Assembly (NCBI RefSeq): GCF_963169125.1
Contig: NC_084796.1
Location: forward strand, 90,938,888-91,002,887
DNA from: Humulus lupulus
Lineage: Eukaryota > Streptophyta > Magnoliopsida > Rosales > Cannabaceae
Reading direction: 5' to 3'
DNA: 64,000 bases
A model generated the notes under the pieces. That model was given only the letters and a program-made list of their open reading frames with translations. It searched no databases and was not told where the DNA came from. Of the stretch, positions 36,855 through 48,162 are shown piece after piece. Each line of letters begins with the position of its first letter. Position 1 is the stretch's first letter. A program made the translations under genes and the position numbers.

Positions 36855-38060
36855 ACTATCCCCTCCTACGGAGAATTTCGTCCTCAAAATTTACCTGAAT
36901 AATTCGTGATACTGATCCCGCATCGCTGACTCAAGCACCTGGGTCGCCTCCTCGACCCTATTATTCCTCCATAACACTTTAATCAGAGGAATCGTCTTAT
37001 TCCGTAGGACTTTATCCTTTTGATCCAAAATCTAAACTGATCGCTCCTCATAGGATAAATCTGTCTGCAATTCCAAGTCTTCGTACTTCAGCACATGTGT
37101 CGTATCTGAGACGTACTTCCGGATCATAAAAACATGGAATACATCATGAACTCCCGACAACGACGGTGGCAAAGCTAACTTGTAAGCCACTTGTCTGATC
37201 CTTTCCAGGATCTCAAAAGGTCCAATGAATCTTGGGCTCAACTTGCCCTTCTTCCCAAATTTTCTCACTCCTCGCAGTGGTGAAACTCGCAAAAACACGT
37301 GGTCCCGAACTGGAACTCCACGTCCCTACGCTTAGATCAGCGTAGTTTTTCTGTCTGCTCTCTGAGGCAAGCATTCGAGCTTGAATCTTCTCGATAGCTT
37401 CATTTGTCTTCTGAACCATATCCGACCCCAAATACCTCCTCTCACCCATCTCATCCCAATGAATGGGTGATCTACATCTCCTCCCATATAACATCTCATA
37501 CGGAGCCACTCCAATCGTTGATTGGTAACTATTGTTGTATGAAAACTCAATCAACAGGAGATACTTACTCCACAACTCCTCAAAACTAATCACGCACGCT
37601 CGAAGAATATCCTCCAACACCTGAATCGTCCTCTCAGATTGTCCATCAATCTGAGGATGAAAGGTCGTGTTGAACTTCAACTGAGTCCCCATAGCCTTCT
37701 ACAAACTACCCCAAAAATTGGATGTAAAGATAGGATCCTAGTCTGACACAATAGACTTACGAACCACATGGAGACGTACAATCTCCCTCACATATAACTC
37801 TGCATATTGATCCTCTGTATATGTCATTTTCACCAGAAAAAAATGAGCTGACTTGGTGTATCTGTCCACAATCACCCACACAAAGGCCTACTATCCTGGG
37901 TAAACCTCCCACAAAGTTCATCGTAATATCCTCCCATTTCCACTCTAGAATACCCAAAGGCTAAAGCAACCCTGCTGGTTGTTGATGCTCAGCTTTCACC
38001 TGTTGACAATTTAAACATCTGGCCACGTACTCCACCACATCCTTCTTCATCCAGGGCCAC
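36855..38060 (-). pseudogene. G3 integrase with chromodomain (broken)
   Basis: At the 3' end of pol the minus strand encodes KVLWRNNRVEEATQVLESAM just before the polypurine tract, a type II chromodomain-like tail of Tekay chromoviruses. The frame 37692-37213 has SERTIQVLEDILRACV, EFSYNNSYQSTIGVAPYEM and EMGERRYLG. Upstream pieces (to about 38060) carry the core start. Frameshifts lie near 37300 and 37700-37760. The family role is integration, targeted by the chromodomain. Confidence 0.85.
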
Positions 38061-39413
38061 CAATATAACGTCTATAGATCTTGATACATCTTCATGGTAC
38101 CTGGATGAAGTGAGTACAGCATAGTATGCAACTCATCCAATATCTCTTGTATGATCCCCACATCAGCTGGGACACAAATCCGCCCCTGATACCGTAGCAA
38201 ACCAACCTCAAAAATAGAATAGTCCTTAGTTACTCCCGCTACAACATTCTCTCTAACCTCTTGTAATTGAGCATCTGCCAACTAGCCTTCCTTAATCCAC
38301 TCTAGCAGGGTCGACTGCAGAGTAATGTTGGCCAACCGGCCCACTACCAATTCTATCACTGCTCTGGCCATCTCACAAGCTAACTGTCTCGAAATCTGGG
38401 TGGAACTATATAACTGACCCGGGGCCCTCTGGCTCAATGCATCTACCACTACATTGGCTTTCCCTAGGTGATAAAGAATATCATAGTCATAGTCTTTTAC
38501 CAACTCCAGCCAACGTCTATGCCTCATGCTCAGGTCCTTCTATGTAAAGAAATACTTCAAACTCTTATGATCAGTGTATGTCTTGCACTTCTCCCGTACA
38601 GATAATGTCGTCAAACCTTCAGCGCGAATACCACCGCTACTAACTCTAAATCATGGGTAGGATACTGCTACTCATACTCCTTCAGCTGTCGTGACAAATA
38701 AGCTATAACCTTCTCATTCTGCATCAAAACACAGCCCAAACCAAACCTTGATGCATCGCAATAGACTACAAACTCTCCTTCCTCCGAAGGAAGACTTAAC
38801 ACAGGTGTAGTAATAAGTCGCCACTTCAATTATTGAAAATTGTTCTCACACTTTTCTGACCAGACGAACTTCAAATTCTTCTGTGTCAATTCTGTCATCG
38901 GTGCTGCTATCTTTGAGAAGCCTTCCACAAACTGTCTATAGTAACCTGCTAACCCGAGGAAGCTCCGAGCCTCTGAGGCATTCCTTGGCCTCGACCAATC
39001 TCTCACTACCTTCACCTTAGATGGATCCACCTTAATCCCATCTACACCAACAATATGTCCAAGGAATGTCACTTCTGGTAGCCAAAGCTCACATTTCTTG
39101 AACTTGGCGTACAACTGATGCTCTCTCAACCTCTGTAGAACCTGTCGAAGATGAAACTTGTGCTCTGCCTCTGAACTGGAGTACACTAAAATGTCATCGA
39201 TGAAAACAATGACAAACTGATCCAAGAAGTCCTTGAACACCCTGTTCATTAGGTCCATGAAGGCTGCTGGGGCATTGGTCAAACCAAATGACATGACCAG
39301 AAACTCATAGTGTCCGTTCGGAAGGCCATCTTCGGTATGTCCTCATCCCTGATCCTCAGCTGGTGATAACCAGATCGAAGATCAATCTTCGAGAACACTG
39401 TCTTACCCTGCAG
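38061..39413 (-). pseudogene. G3 RT C-terminal part and RNase H (broken)
   Basis: The frame 39294-38830 has [29 protein letters not shown] (both catalytic aspartates kept) and [19 protein letters not shown]. 38527-38282 covers the RNase H end ([18 protein letters not shown]). 38281-38072 is the spacer to integrase. Stops and a frame break near 38640-38820 interrupt RNase H. Confidence 0.85.
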
Positions 39414-40595
39414 CTAATCGAACAAGTCGTTAATCCTTGGTAGAGGATACTTATTCTTGATATTTAACTTGTTCAATTCCCTGTAGTCTATACACATCCT
39501 CAGAGTCCCGTCCTTCTTCTTCACAAACAAAAATGGAGCACCCCATGGCGAGTAGCTAGGCGTGATAAACCCCAAATCCAGAAGCTCCTGTAACTGTATC
39601 TTCAATTCCTTCAGTTCTGTCAGTGCCACTCTATATGGTGCCCTCGACACTGGCTCTATCCCTGACGCTAACTCGATAACAAACTGAATCTCCCTATGTG
39701 GCGGCAACCCTGGTAAATCCTCAGGGAATACATCTAAGAACTCACAAACCAATCTGGTCTCCTCCGGCCCTGCTTGTAACACTCTGGTGGTATCCACCAC
39801 GCTAGCTAGAAAGCCTATACATCCTCCCTGTAATAAATCTCTAGCTCTCAGTGATGATATCATGGGTACACGGGGTCCATATACCACTCCCACAAAGACA
39901 AAGGGATCCTCATCCTCTGGCTCAAAGGTCACCATTTTCTTCCTACAATCAATAGTAGCTCTGTATCTAACCAGCCAATCCATCACCAAAATGATGTCAA
40001 AGTCCTCCATACCCAACTCAATCAAGTCTACTGACAATTCCCTACCATCAACCATCACTGGCAGTACTCTAATCCATCTCCTAGAAACTACCAGTTCTCC
40101 TGTAGGTAATATAGTCCCAAACCCCACAGTATAATACTCACTAGGTCTACAAAGTCTATCAATCACCTTACTGGAAATAAATGAATGTGTAGTACCAGAT
40201 TCAATCAATACAGTAAAAGGAGAGCCAGCACTAGAAAGCTGACTTGTCACTACCGAGGGACTAGCCTCGACCTCTGCCTGTGTCAGGGTGAACACTCGAG
40301 CTGGAGTTAAGCTGTCCACATTCCATGTTTCCCCTTTCTTCATTGTTGGGCAATCTTTCTTAAGGTGTCCAACCACCCCGCACACATAACAAGCCTTAGA
40401 CTGGCATTCGCCTGGATGGCATCTTCTGCACCTCGTGCACTCAGGATAGCTCCTCCATGAATCACCGCCTCCCTGACAACCACCCTGAGTACCCTGACCT
40501 CTCCTATCAGGACCAGGAGCGGTCGAAGAATCAGGGGTCTTTCTCTTCAGATCACTGGGACCTCCGCCCCTACCAGATCCAGAGTATGGAGGCAC
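39414..40595 (-). pseudogene. G3 Gag-Pol: zinc knuckle, protease and RT start, 393 codons open
   Basis: This is the longest open frame in the window. In order: a basic linker, a CX2CX4HX4C knuckle ([14 protein letters not shown]), and a protease with [12 protein letters not shown], where the catalytic D is replaced by E. Then come [11 protein letters not shown], the [13 protein letters not shown] connection and the RT start ([31 protein letters not shown]). It ends at a stop where Gln would be expected (LFD-stop-LQG), a single C-to-T change. The frame is otherwise continuous, suggesting one Gag-Pol polyprotein. Confidence 0.9.
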
Positions 40596-41414
40596 CGCCC
40601 TGCGGCCTTCCCGCCTTGTTGCACTCTCCCTTCAAATCTTGTTCTCCACTTCCTCCGTGGTAAGAGCCTTCTCAACAGCCTGGGCATAAGTTTTCCCCCC
40701 AGGAACTGTTGTAATCCTCACATCTTGGGCTATCATAGCCTTAAGCCCTCTGATAAATCTATTCTTCCTAGCTTCATCAATAGGCACAAGATCTGGTGCA
40801 AACTTTGCAAGTCTATCGCACTTCAGGGCATATTCTGTAACTGTCATATTGCCCTGAACCAATCCCACAAATTCATTAACCGTTGCTGCCCTAATGGCAA
40901 CATTGTAATACTTCTGGCTAAATAAATACTTAAATCCTTCCCAACTCAAAGTAGTAACATCCCTAGTCTATGATGCCACTTCCCATTAGATGCGGTCATC
41001 TTCTCTCAACATATATGCAGCACAAGCCACTCTGTGATGACCCTCTACCCTCATGAAGTCCAGAATAGCAGTGACCATACTCATCCACTATTCAGCCTTT
41101 AATGGATCTGGTCCTCCCTCAAAAGTTGGAGGATATTGCTTCCTGAACTGCTCATACAACGACTCCCATTTATTCCCAACCTCTACTGGCTGTACAACTG
41201 GTACCACTGCAGGTGGCACAATTGGGGCAGCACTCCCTGACGGAGCCTGCTATCGCAGAAGTCAGATATGCTCATCCTGGCTCTGTAGCCATGCTTGCAT
41301 GTATGCCATAATTTGCTGCCAGTTCTCAGGGACTGGCGGAGGGGTCTGACCCTGGTCATCATCCCATGCCTCAGACCTACTGGCGGTAAGTCGTACAAAT
41401 TTTCTTGGACGCAT
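40596..41414 (-). pseudogene. G3 gag N-terminal part (broken)
   Basis: An ATG at 41414 opens MRPRKFVRLTASRSEAWDDD and a WQQIMAYMQAW block. Later blocks are WESLYEQFRKQYPPTFEGG and, in 40949-40632, FKYLFSQKYYN, MTVTEYALKCDRLAKFAPDL and RFIRGL, the Tekay Gag core. Several in-frame stops are present. A short shifted piece joins it to the 393-codon frame. Confidence 0.85.
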
Positions 41415-41524
41415 AAGTATCCAAGTTAATCTACAATCAACGACTCGTTGGTCAGACTATGATGACTCGTCGGTCAAACTATGATAAATCCCCACTGTGA
41501 CTTTTTCGCTAAACCGCTCACTAG
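41415..41524 (-). other. G3 junction: leader scrap, 22-bp tandem duplication, LTR scrap
   Basis: Upstream of G3 gag the expected leader and LTR are replaced. Two near-identical 22-bp units (GACTCGT.GGTCA.ACTATGAT) lie at about 41443-41486. A scrap of about 40 bp follows that matches the LTR around 36508-36545, and at about 41525 plus-strand G2 integrase begins. It looks like a repaired double-strand break. Confidence 0.6.
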
Positions 41525-42705
41525 GTGACAGAGTATGTAGCGAGGTGCCTGACCTGTCAGTAGGTCCAGGCTGAGCATCAGAGGCTGGCAGGACTATTAC
41601 AGCCTCTAGATATCCCAGAGTGGAAGTGGGAAGATATCACAATGGATTTCGTGGTAGGCTTGCCCAGGACAGTGGGCCAGGACGATTCTATTTGGGTCAT
41701 TGTGGATTGATACACGAAGTCAGGTCATTTTCTACCAGTGAGGAAGAATTACATAGTTGACCAGTATGCAGATCTCTATGTGAGAGAGATAGTTCGCCTT
41801 CATGGGACGTTGAGGTCTATCGTGTTTGATAGGGACCCTATCTTTACTTCCATGTGTTTGGGGGATTTTGAAGAGGGCGATGGGTACACAGCTGAAGTTC
41901 AGCACAGCTTATCATTCTCAGATCGATGGTAAGTCTAAGAGGACTATTCAGATATTAGAGGACATGCTGAGAGCGTGTGTGTTGGACTTTGAAGGGTCCT
42001 GGAGTAAATATTTGCCTCTGATATAATTTTCTTATAACAACAATTATCAGTCTACCATCGAAGTGGCACCTTATGAGATGCTATATGGTAGAAAGTGTAG
42101 ATCGCCCATTCACTGGGATGAGATGGGTGAGAGGAAATATCTAGGTCCGGATGCAGTCCAGAGGACCACTGAGGCTATCGAGAAGATTAGAGCTCGGGTA
42201 CTGGCTTCTCCGAGTAGGCAGAAGAGCTATTCAGACCTGAGGTGGAAGAATGTAGAGTTCCAGATGGGAGACTATGTCTTCCTTAGAGTTTCACCTATGA
42301 GAGGGGTGAAGAGGTTCGGAAAGAAGGTCAAGCTGAGCCCTAGGTTTGTGGGACCATTTGAGATCCTAGAGAGGATCGGGCAGGTGGCCTACAAGTTGGC
42401 ATTACCCCCTGCACTGTCTAGCGTGCATAATGTATTCCATATTTCCATGTTGAGAAGGTATGTGTCAGATGGAACTCATATAATGAGTATGAGGATTTGG
42501 AATTGGAGGCATACTTGTCTTATGACGAGAAACCAGTTCAAATTCTTGACAAGAAGGACAAGGTCCCGAGGAGCAAGATTATACCTTTGGTTAAGGTATT
42601 ATGGAGGAATAGCAGGGTCGAGGAAGTGACCTGGGAGCTGGAGGTAGATATGTGAGCTCAGTTTCTCGAGCTGTTCAGGTAAAATTTTGAGGACGAAATT
42701 TCTGT
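41525..42705 (+). pseudogene. G2 integrase with chromodomain (broken)
   Basis: The plus-strand translation begins at the end of the zinc-finger region and runs through [16 protein letters not shown] (first catalytic D), FDRDPIFTS (second D) and MAPYEMLYGRKCRSPIHWDE. It continues with [20 protein letters not shown] and a VLWRNSRVEEVTWELE chromodomain-like tail. Frameshifts near 41880, 42030 and 42480 and one stop split it. A polypurine tract AAGGAGGGGATAG (42706-42718) follows directly. Confidence 0.85.
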
Positions 42706-42719
42706 AAGGAGGGGATAGT

Positions 42720-42751
42720 TGTAACGTCCCAAAATTACATAATAAGGATAT
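42720..42751 (+). repeat. G2 3' LTR, first bases
   Basis: TGTAACGTCCCAAAATTAC starts right after the polypurine tract, matching 32583. It is broken after about 30 bp by copia C2. The 12-bp string TGTAACGTCCCA occurs again at about 42752, at the junction. Confidence 0.8.
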
Positions 42752-42877
42752 TGTAACGTCCCATTCAGAGTTGTCATCAATCAACTCTATGTTGATATTC
42801 TGCTTCCAATTAAGGAAGCTTTGTCCAGTGAGCTTCTCCATCGAAAGTTGAGAAAGGATGGGAGTAGACACAGACAC
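42752..42877 (-). pseudogene. C2 copia gag N-terminus
   Basis: An ATG at 42877 opens a frame with MEKLTGQSFLNWKQNINIEL, typical of the copia Gag start, and is cut off after DDNSEWD at the junction with the G2 LTR. Only about 42 codons remain, so no function is possible. Confidence 0.75.
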
Positions 42878-45257
42878 TACTTAACTTAAAACTACAAATT
42901 ATCAATAAAATAGAAATCAATCACATTTTCTCAATAAAACTTCTATTTACAAAAATTTCAAGAAATAGCACAACATATACCAAAATATGTAAGATATGAG
43001 AAAAAATACCAAAAACAATCATATCTCTATTTCTTTAGGTTTTTAACTAATCTATGATATCCTCGTCTCGGTTGGCCAGAGTGAAAAATACCACTAGTTA
43101 AATAGAGTTGTAAACTCATTTAATAATGGACACCACTATTCATAACCTACTATTCGATCAAAATAAGAAAACAAAATCTCTTATTTTATGAACTGGACCC
43201 ACGGTTTTGATAATTATAGACTTAGTCCTAGTATTCACCGTAGGGGTGAGTCTAGTAGAATTTGACCTATAATTATCTATCTTTCGAAATCTAACCTTGT
43301 CAAAATAGCTAATGAACACCTTCCATAGGGGGACGAATCAAAGCGCCTCGAGGTCCCATTAAGCTATTGACAATGTTAAACCAACGGTGGAGATCGAATA
43401 TAAATTTTAAAATAAGCTCATTATAAAATTAAAAATAGTATTTTTATTATTTATTTTTAGAAAATCAATGACTATGGTTTTCCAAAAAAAAATTAAACAT
43501 ATTAAATTTTTTAAACGAAAGTCCTATAATTTCCTATTAATTCTAAAGTGTCACATTGAAACAAATTCAATTAATTTAGAATTAATTTGTTGCCAATCAA
43601 CATTTAGGTTTAACTAATATAATGAACCTATACAATTAAGTCCAACTCAGGTAAATGGGCCTTAACAATTGTGCTTGTATGGAGGATGGCTGGGTTCAGT
43701 ATGCCGCTCCCACTACAAAGGCCTCCTATCTTCCATACAAGGTCCAAAAGACAGGAATTTAAACATTTGTTTTTATTAATTGTTATTAATTGATTAGCCT
43801 CACTATAGTCATGCAAAGCAAATGGGCATTCACAAGTGGAATCACCCACAAGAGTGGAATTTAAACTTTACATTTTCTAATAGACACAAATAAAACCTAT
43901 CATTTTATGAATATTTTATTTGGCAAAATACCATATATCTACCAAACATATGGGCCACTATATGCATCTAAGCCCAATTGCAAAAATACCACATATAGTG
44001 CAAACAGACATGTTATAATTGGATGGGCCTAATCATGTTACTATATGAGCAATTCTATGAATTTATACAAAAATATCACAATTAATTTCATTTGCAAAAA
44101 TACCACAATCAATTATCTAGTATTTATCAAAAAAATTCAAATTAATTAAATTTTTACAAAAAATAAGTCAATTTAAATGAAATTTATCAACAGTTAACAA
44201 TAGTTAATTTAAATTTCATTTATAAAAACTCTTGGTTTTAGGTTAATTTGAAAAAAAAATATTAATTTAATTTAAATATGATTTATCAACAATTAACCAA
44301 AGTTCATTTAAATCTCATTTATTAAAAATATATTTTAGTAATTGACTGAAAAAAAATTGATATTTTTCAAAGTTTAAACAATTTTAAATTTTAAAATCAA
44401 TATATAAACTGGTTTTCAAAAAAAAATATTTTATTTTGTTACAACTATTAGCTAATATTTTAACCATTTAAAAAAATAAAATATAAATATTTATAACAAC
44501 CCTAAAATATCTTAAAACAGTTAAACAAATTCAAATATCCATGAAAATATCTAACTAACAAATTTCAAATAATTTAAATATTAAAAATTATAGAATAAAT
44601 AAATATTTATATTTTCAAATAAAGATTTAATAAAAATATCAAGAATTTAAAAGAAAATATCTTAAATATCTGATATCTTAATTCTAATATTTTAATATAT
44701 TAAAAGATTTAAAATTAAGTTGCTAGTCTATTTTTAAATTTGAATTTGAATCTTTATAGAAAATATCTAATTATTTAAATCTCAACTAACAAAAATATCT
44801 TATTTTTAAAAAAAAAACAATTTTAAATGCAAACAAAATTTGTTATTTTTTGTTTTGATTATAAATAATTTATTTCCACAAATTTTATTTTTCTTTAATT
44901 TAAAATTTTTTTTGGATGAATAGTACCCGAGGGTCCTGTTCACCGCGCTGGTGTGCGAGGGCGAGCGCAGGCGTGCGTGCAAGCATGGGCGGCCAGGTCA
45001 AATTTGTCCAAAAAAATTTTTTTACCAATTTTTCAAACCAAAACCATTTTCTAATTAATTTTGAACATGTTTTACACAAAATAAAGCATATATAAAAATT
45101 AATAGCATAGAAAACACAAAAAAAAATAACCTAAAAATTGCTAATAATCACATAAAATCAATATGCTTCATAAAAACTTGAAAACCATCAAATTATTCAA
45201 ACATATCAAATAATCCAATTTTAAACATGTTCATGCATGAAAATAAAGATTACTAAA
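42878..45257 (-). other. C2 untranslated leader with a GC-rich patch
   Basis: A long, very AT-rich leader without an ORF. The block at about 43310-43400 resembles one in the C1 leader. A short GC-rich island at about 44925-45000 interrupts the AT-rich sequence, as in C1. Confidence 0.6.
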
Positions 45258-45270
45258 GCCTCTGAGGCCA
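45258..45270 (-). promoter_or_regulatory. C2 primer site, degenerate
   Basis: The minus strand reads TGGCCTCAGAGGC two bases inside the LTR edge. It matches the initiator-Met site pattern at the TGG and CAGAG positions but is altered between them. Confidence 0.55.
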
Positions 45271-45272
45271 GT

Positions 45273-47119
45273 TGTTAGAAAAACTTATACATGATCTTTA
45301 TTTCTTTTCATGTATATCGAATATAAAACATATTAATATAAGATAGCCCACAACATGTTTCTAAAATTGAATTCAAAGAGAAACAAAGATAAGAATACTT
45401 ACAGTATACACAGAGAAATTAGTGAGTCCTTCCTTCAGTTTCTCTAACCCTTGTATCCTTTCTGTCGCAGAGTATTATCAAGAAACTGAACCGTTCTTCT
45501 AATTTCTTCACAGTCTTCCAATGTATCATTAGAATCACCTAGACTAGTGTGGGAAATTCTCAACACATGAGATATATATAGAGAGAAGAATAGAAAATAA
45601 CAAAGAGGCTTAGAAAAAGACTTGTGTTTAGAGAGAATCTAAAACTATCAAAAAACCAGCGATTAAACTTATGAGAACCTGTCTTTTGACTTCTCTCTAA
45701 GCACTCCTTTTATAAACTCAATTTGGTCATTTAAGATAATTAAAAAATCAATAAAATAATAGCCAATTTGAAGCCCTAGGTCGAAATTATCATGGACTTT
45801 AGGCCCGTGAAATTTCTCATTTAATTATAAGCCCATTGGACTTAAAATTAAGGCATGCATTATTTTCTATTGATTTAATTATTTAAATCCTTTATCAAAT
45901 TAATTATATATAATTTGAACCTTGATTTAAACTTATTTATTAATTTAGATACCAATTTATCTTAATTAATAAATATGCCATAATTTCTCTTTTCTTCTCT
46001 AAATTACATAACTCTGTGAAACTATCCAAAATTGACCTGGTCAACTTGGATAATTCTAATTGATAATTAAATCAATTAATTGAGACTATCTAGATGATTT
46101 TATCCAAGGTACAATGGGGACCATGGGCCTATGAAATCAAGCTCCAATAAGTTATCATAAATCTAACAAATAAATTTACTAACCTATTAATTCATCGTGA
46201 CTCCACTATAGACTCGAAATTGGACTCTTGAATTCATAGAACACTCTATAAAAAATATAGATACGCTATTAATTATCCATTGTTACAACCATAATTGTCA
46301 CTCAATCCTCTATAGACGGTCTACAATGAGATGGGACTAAAATACTATTTTACCCCTCATTTTATTTTATCTTTAAAACACTTAGTTCCTTGTAAATGAT
46401 ATTTCAGTAAACTAATTTAATTACTGAAATAAGATCTCTATCATTTAACACCTTGAACCAAACTAAAAGGAAACCATCGTTTCACTTCTTCATCAGAAGC
46501 TATAGATGTTCATATCTATGATTAGCACTCCCACTCAATTATACTACCGAGTTCCCGAGATGTAAGTATGGGCTAGTCCGTAGGGTAAGCTGGTAACGAA
46601 CAAGTCAAAGAACTCAAATAATACAATTAGTTAGAATATTAACCACTCAGAATTGAGATTGAATTGACCTATGGTCAACTATATGATATGACTAGAATAG
46701 ATAATAACGCTATGTTTACTTATCTTATCAACTGTCAATATTAGTCCAGTCCGATGTAAAAAATACATCCGATCTTATCTACTTTGCTAATGTTCTGGAA
46801 AGAACATAACACTGTAATGTGTAATTAGATCATATCGTAGATTTCCAAGTCAGTGTAAATTGTGTGCACTGACTAATCTTAGGACTAACTTATTTTGAAC
46901 ATATAATCATATTTATATTCCTCTGTGATTACGTCACTATAAATACAATTAGCTATATGCTCGGGATTTAATAGAAGTGTATATTAAACAAATAATCATG
47001 AAAATAAAACATGTGAGCAAAGTGATTGACCATGTCAAAAAATGATTTATATTCTTTTATTGATAATAAAATGAGATTACAAAGAATTTGGATTTTAATT
47101 AGGGCATAAAACCCCAACA
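45273..47119 (-). repeat. C2 copia LTR
   Basis: 1847 bp. On the minus strand it starts TGTTGGGGTTTTATGCCC, a familiar plant copia LTR start, and ends TTTTTCTAACA. It shares with the C1 LTR a GACCATGG.CCTAT..AAGCTCCAATAA-type block at about 46112-46147. Confidence 0.85.
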
Positions 47120-48162
47120 AGGGCTTGGCCTGTCTGTTATATATTAATATGATTAGGGCTTGGGCCCCATGATTGGCTATGTTAGGCTATTGTTCTGGAT
47201 GCTTGTTGATAAATGCTTAAGTGCTTATATTCGTTGCATGAATTCTATGGTTAGGGCATGTGGCCCCGTTATATGAATATGTTAGTATTATGAAAATGGT
47301 TATTCTAAGGGGTTATATGATTAGCATGAGTATGTGCTTAATTTGTCGGGATGTGCCTATCCACATCTGTTTCTTATAAGTAAGATATGTAATCCTGGAT
47401 CAGGGCTTGACTTATGAGTCAAGGACAACAATAGCGTGATGTGCGCTGGTCGTGAGGCATTGGCCTAAACGAGTAACGTACTATTACGTTGATCGACTCT
47501 AAGGTTGATGGTGAGCCACGGGGGTTGGGGTAGCTCTATGGCTAGTGAGATAGAGCTTTGGGCGAGGCCCTAGGTGACTCTATTGTCACGTAGCAAGGGC
47601 ATAGGCCCGAGAAGTGGCTTAAAAGCCAACTAAATAGGGCAGCAGCCCCAAATTGATACAATGATCATGTGATTGAACTTAAATGATAGTGGATATGAAT
47701 TATTATTGTTGATTATTGTTGGATTATTATTTTGAAGTTATATTCTCTGTTGTTTTCTGTTTTCTGCTGAGCCTCGGCTCACGGGTGCATTGTGGTGCAG
47801 GTAAGGGAAAGGGAAAGCTTTACCAGCCATGAGTTTGAGAGCTTCGATGGCGGCGTGTACATATGCGGCTGCTCGACCATCACGACCGAGGTTATCTCAG
47901 AGGAACTAGGGTTACAACCCTATTTTGTCGCTTAGGCCGGCTGATGTAGCTTTTGTTATGTATTTAATCTTTTTAACCTTTGGAATGTAATATTTTGGGA
48001 TCCCATGTTCATATAAGACTCAATGGTTCTTTGACCAAAATTTTTAACCCTAACCCTTGTCACTAACCTTAGTTACATGTTTTAAGCCAAATGACCTAAT
48101 TAGCAGGTATGACACAATTTTAAGTACACAATGTAACAGTCCTGGATTAGGAGGGCGTTACA
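47120..48162 (+). repeat. G2 3' LTR, remainder
   Basis: It matches 33987-34233 at first and then continues with the LTR end, including a TTGACTTATGAGTCAAGG inverted motif near 47412 and the terminus GGAGGGCGTTACA at 48162. Confidence 0.85.

Larger units (their letters stand above)
34234..41524 (-). mobile_element. G3: Ty3/gypsy Tekay-like chromovirus, rearranged
   Basis: On the minus strand: gag from 41414, zinc knuckle, protease, RT, RNase H, integrase, chromodomain, polypurine tract, then one full LTR (36854-34380), then a perfect primer site and leader (34379-34234). The single LTR has interior sequence on both sides, PPT side and PBS side. It was therefore once the middle LTR of a tandem array. 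On the right only a 40-bp LTR scrap (about 41484-41524) remains upstream of gag. It is the best-preserved pol in the window but still broken. Confidence 0.75.
42752..47119 (-). mobile_element. C2: Ty1/copia fragment (gag start, leader, 5' LTR)
   Basis: On the minus strand: LTR (47119 to 45273), degenerate primer site, 2.4-kb leader, then only the first 40 or so codons of gag, where it stops against the G2 LTR start. All of pol and the 3' LTR are missing. About 1.4 kb of the G2 LTR is lost between the two flanks, so this is not a clean insertion. Confidence 0.8.
32583..48162 (+). mobile_element. G2: Ty3/gypsy Tekay-like element, rearranged, nested in the T1 antisense gene
   Basis: It starts TGTAACGTCCC at 32583 and ends GGGCGTTACA at 48162. 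The flanks TAGCT (32578-32582) and TACCT (48163-48167) differ by one base and look like the target duplication. Plus-strand content is a 5' LTR fragment (32583-34233), an integrase fragment (41525-42705), a polypurine tract and a 3' LTR split by copia C2. A minus-strand copy of the same family, G3, occupies 34234-41524. Most of the original gag-pol is gone. Confidence 0.75.

Noticed and set aside
43628..43849. 73-codon minus-strand ORF in the C2 leader
   Set aside because: There is no domain, it lies within non-coding leader, and no similar frame exists in the C1 leader.
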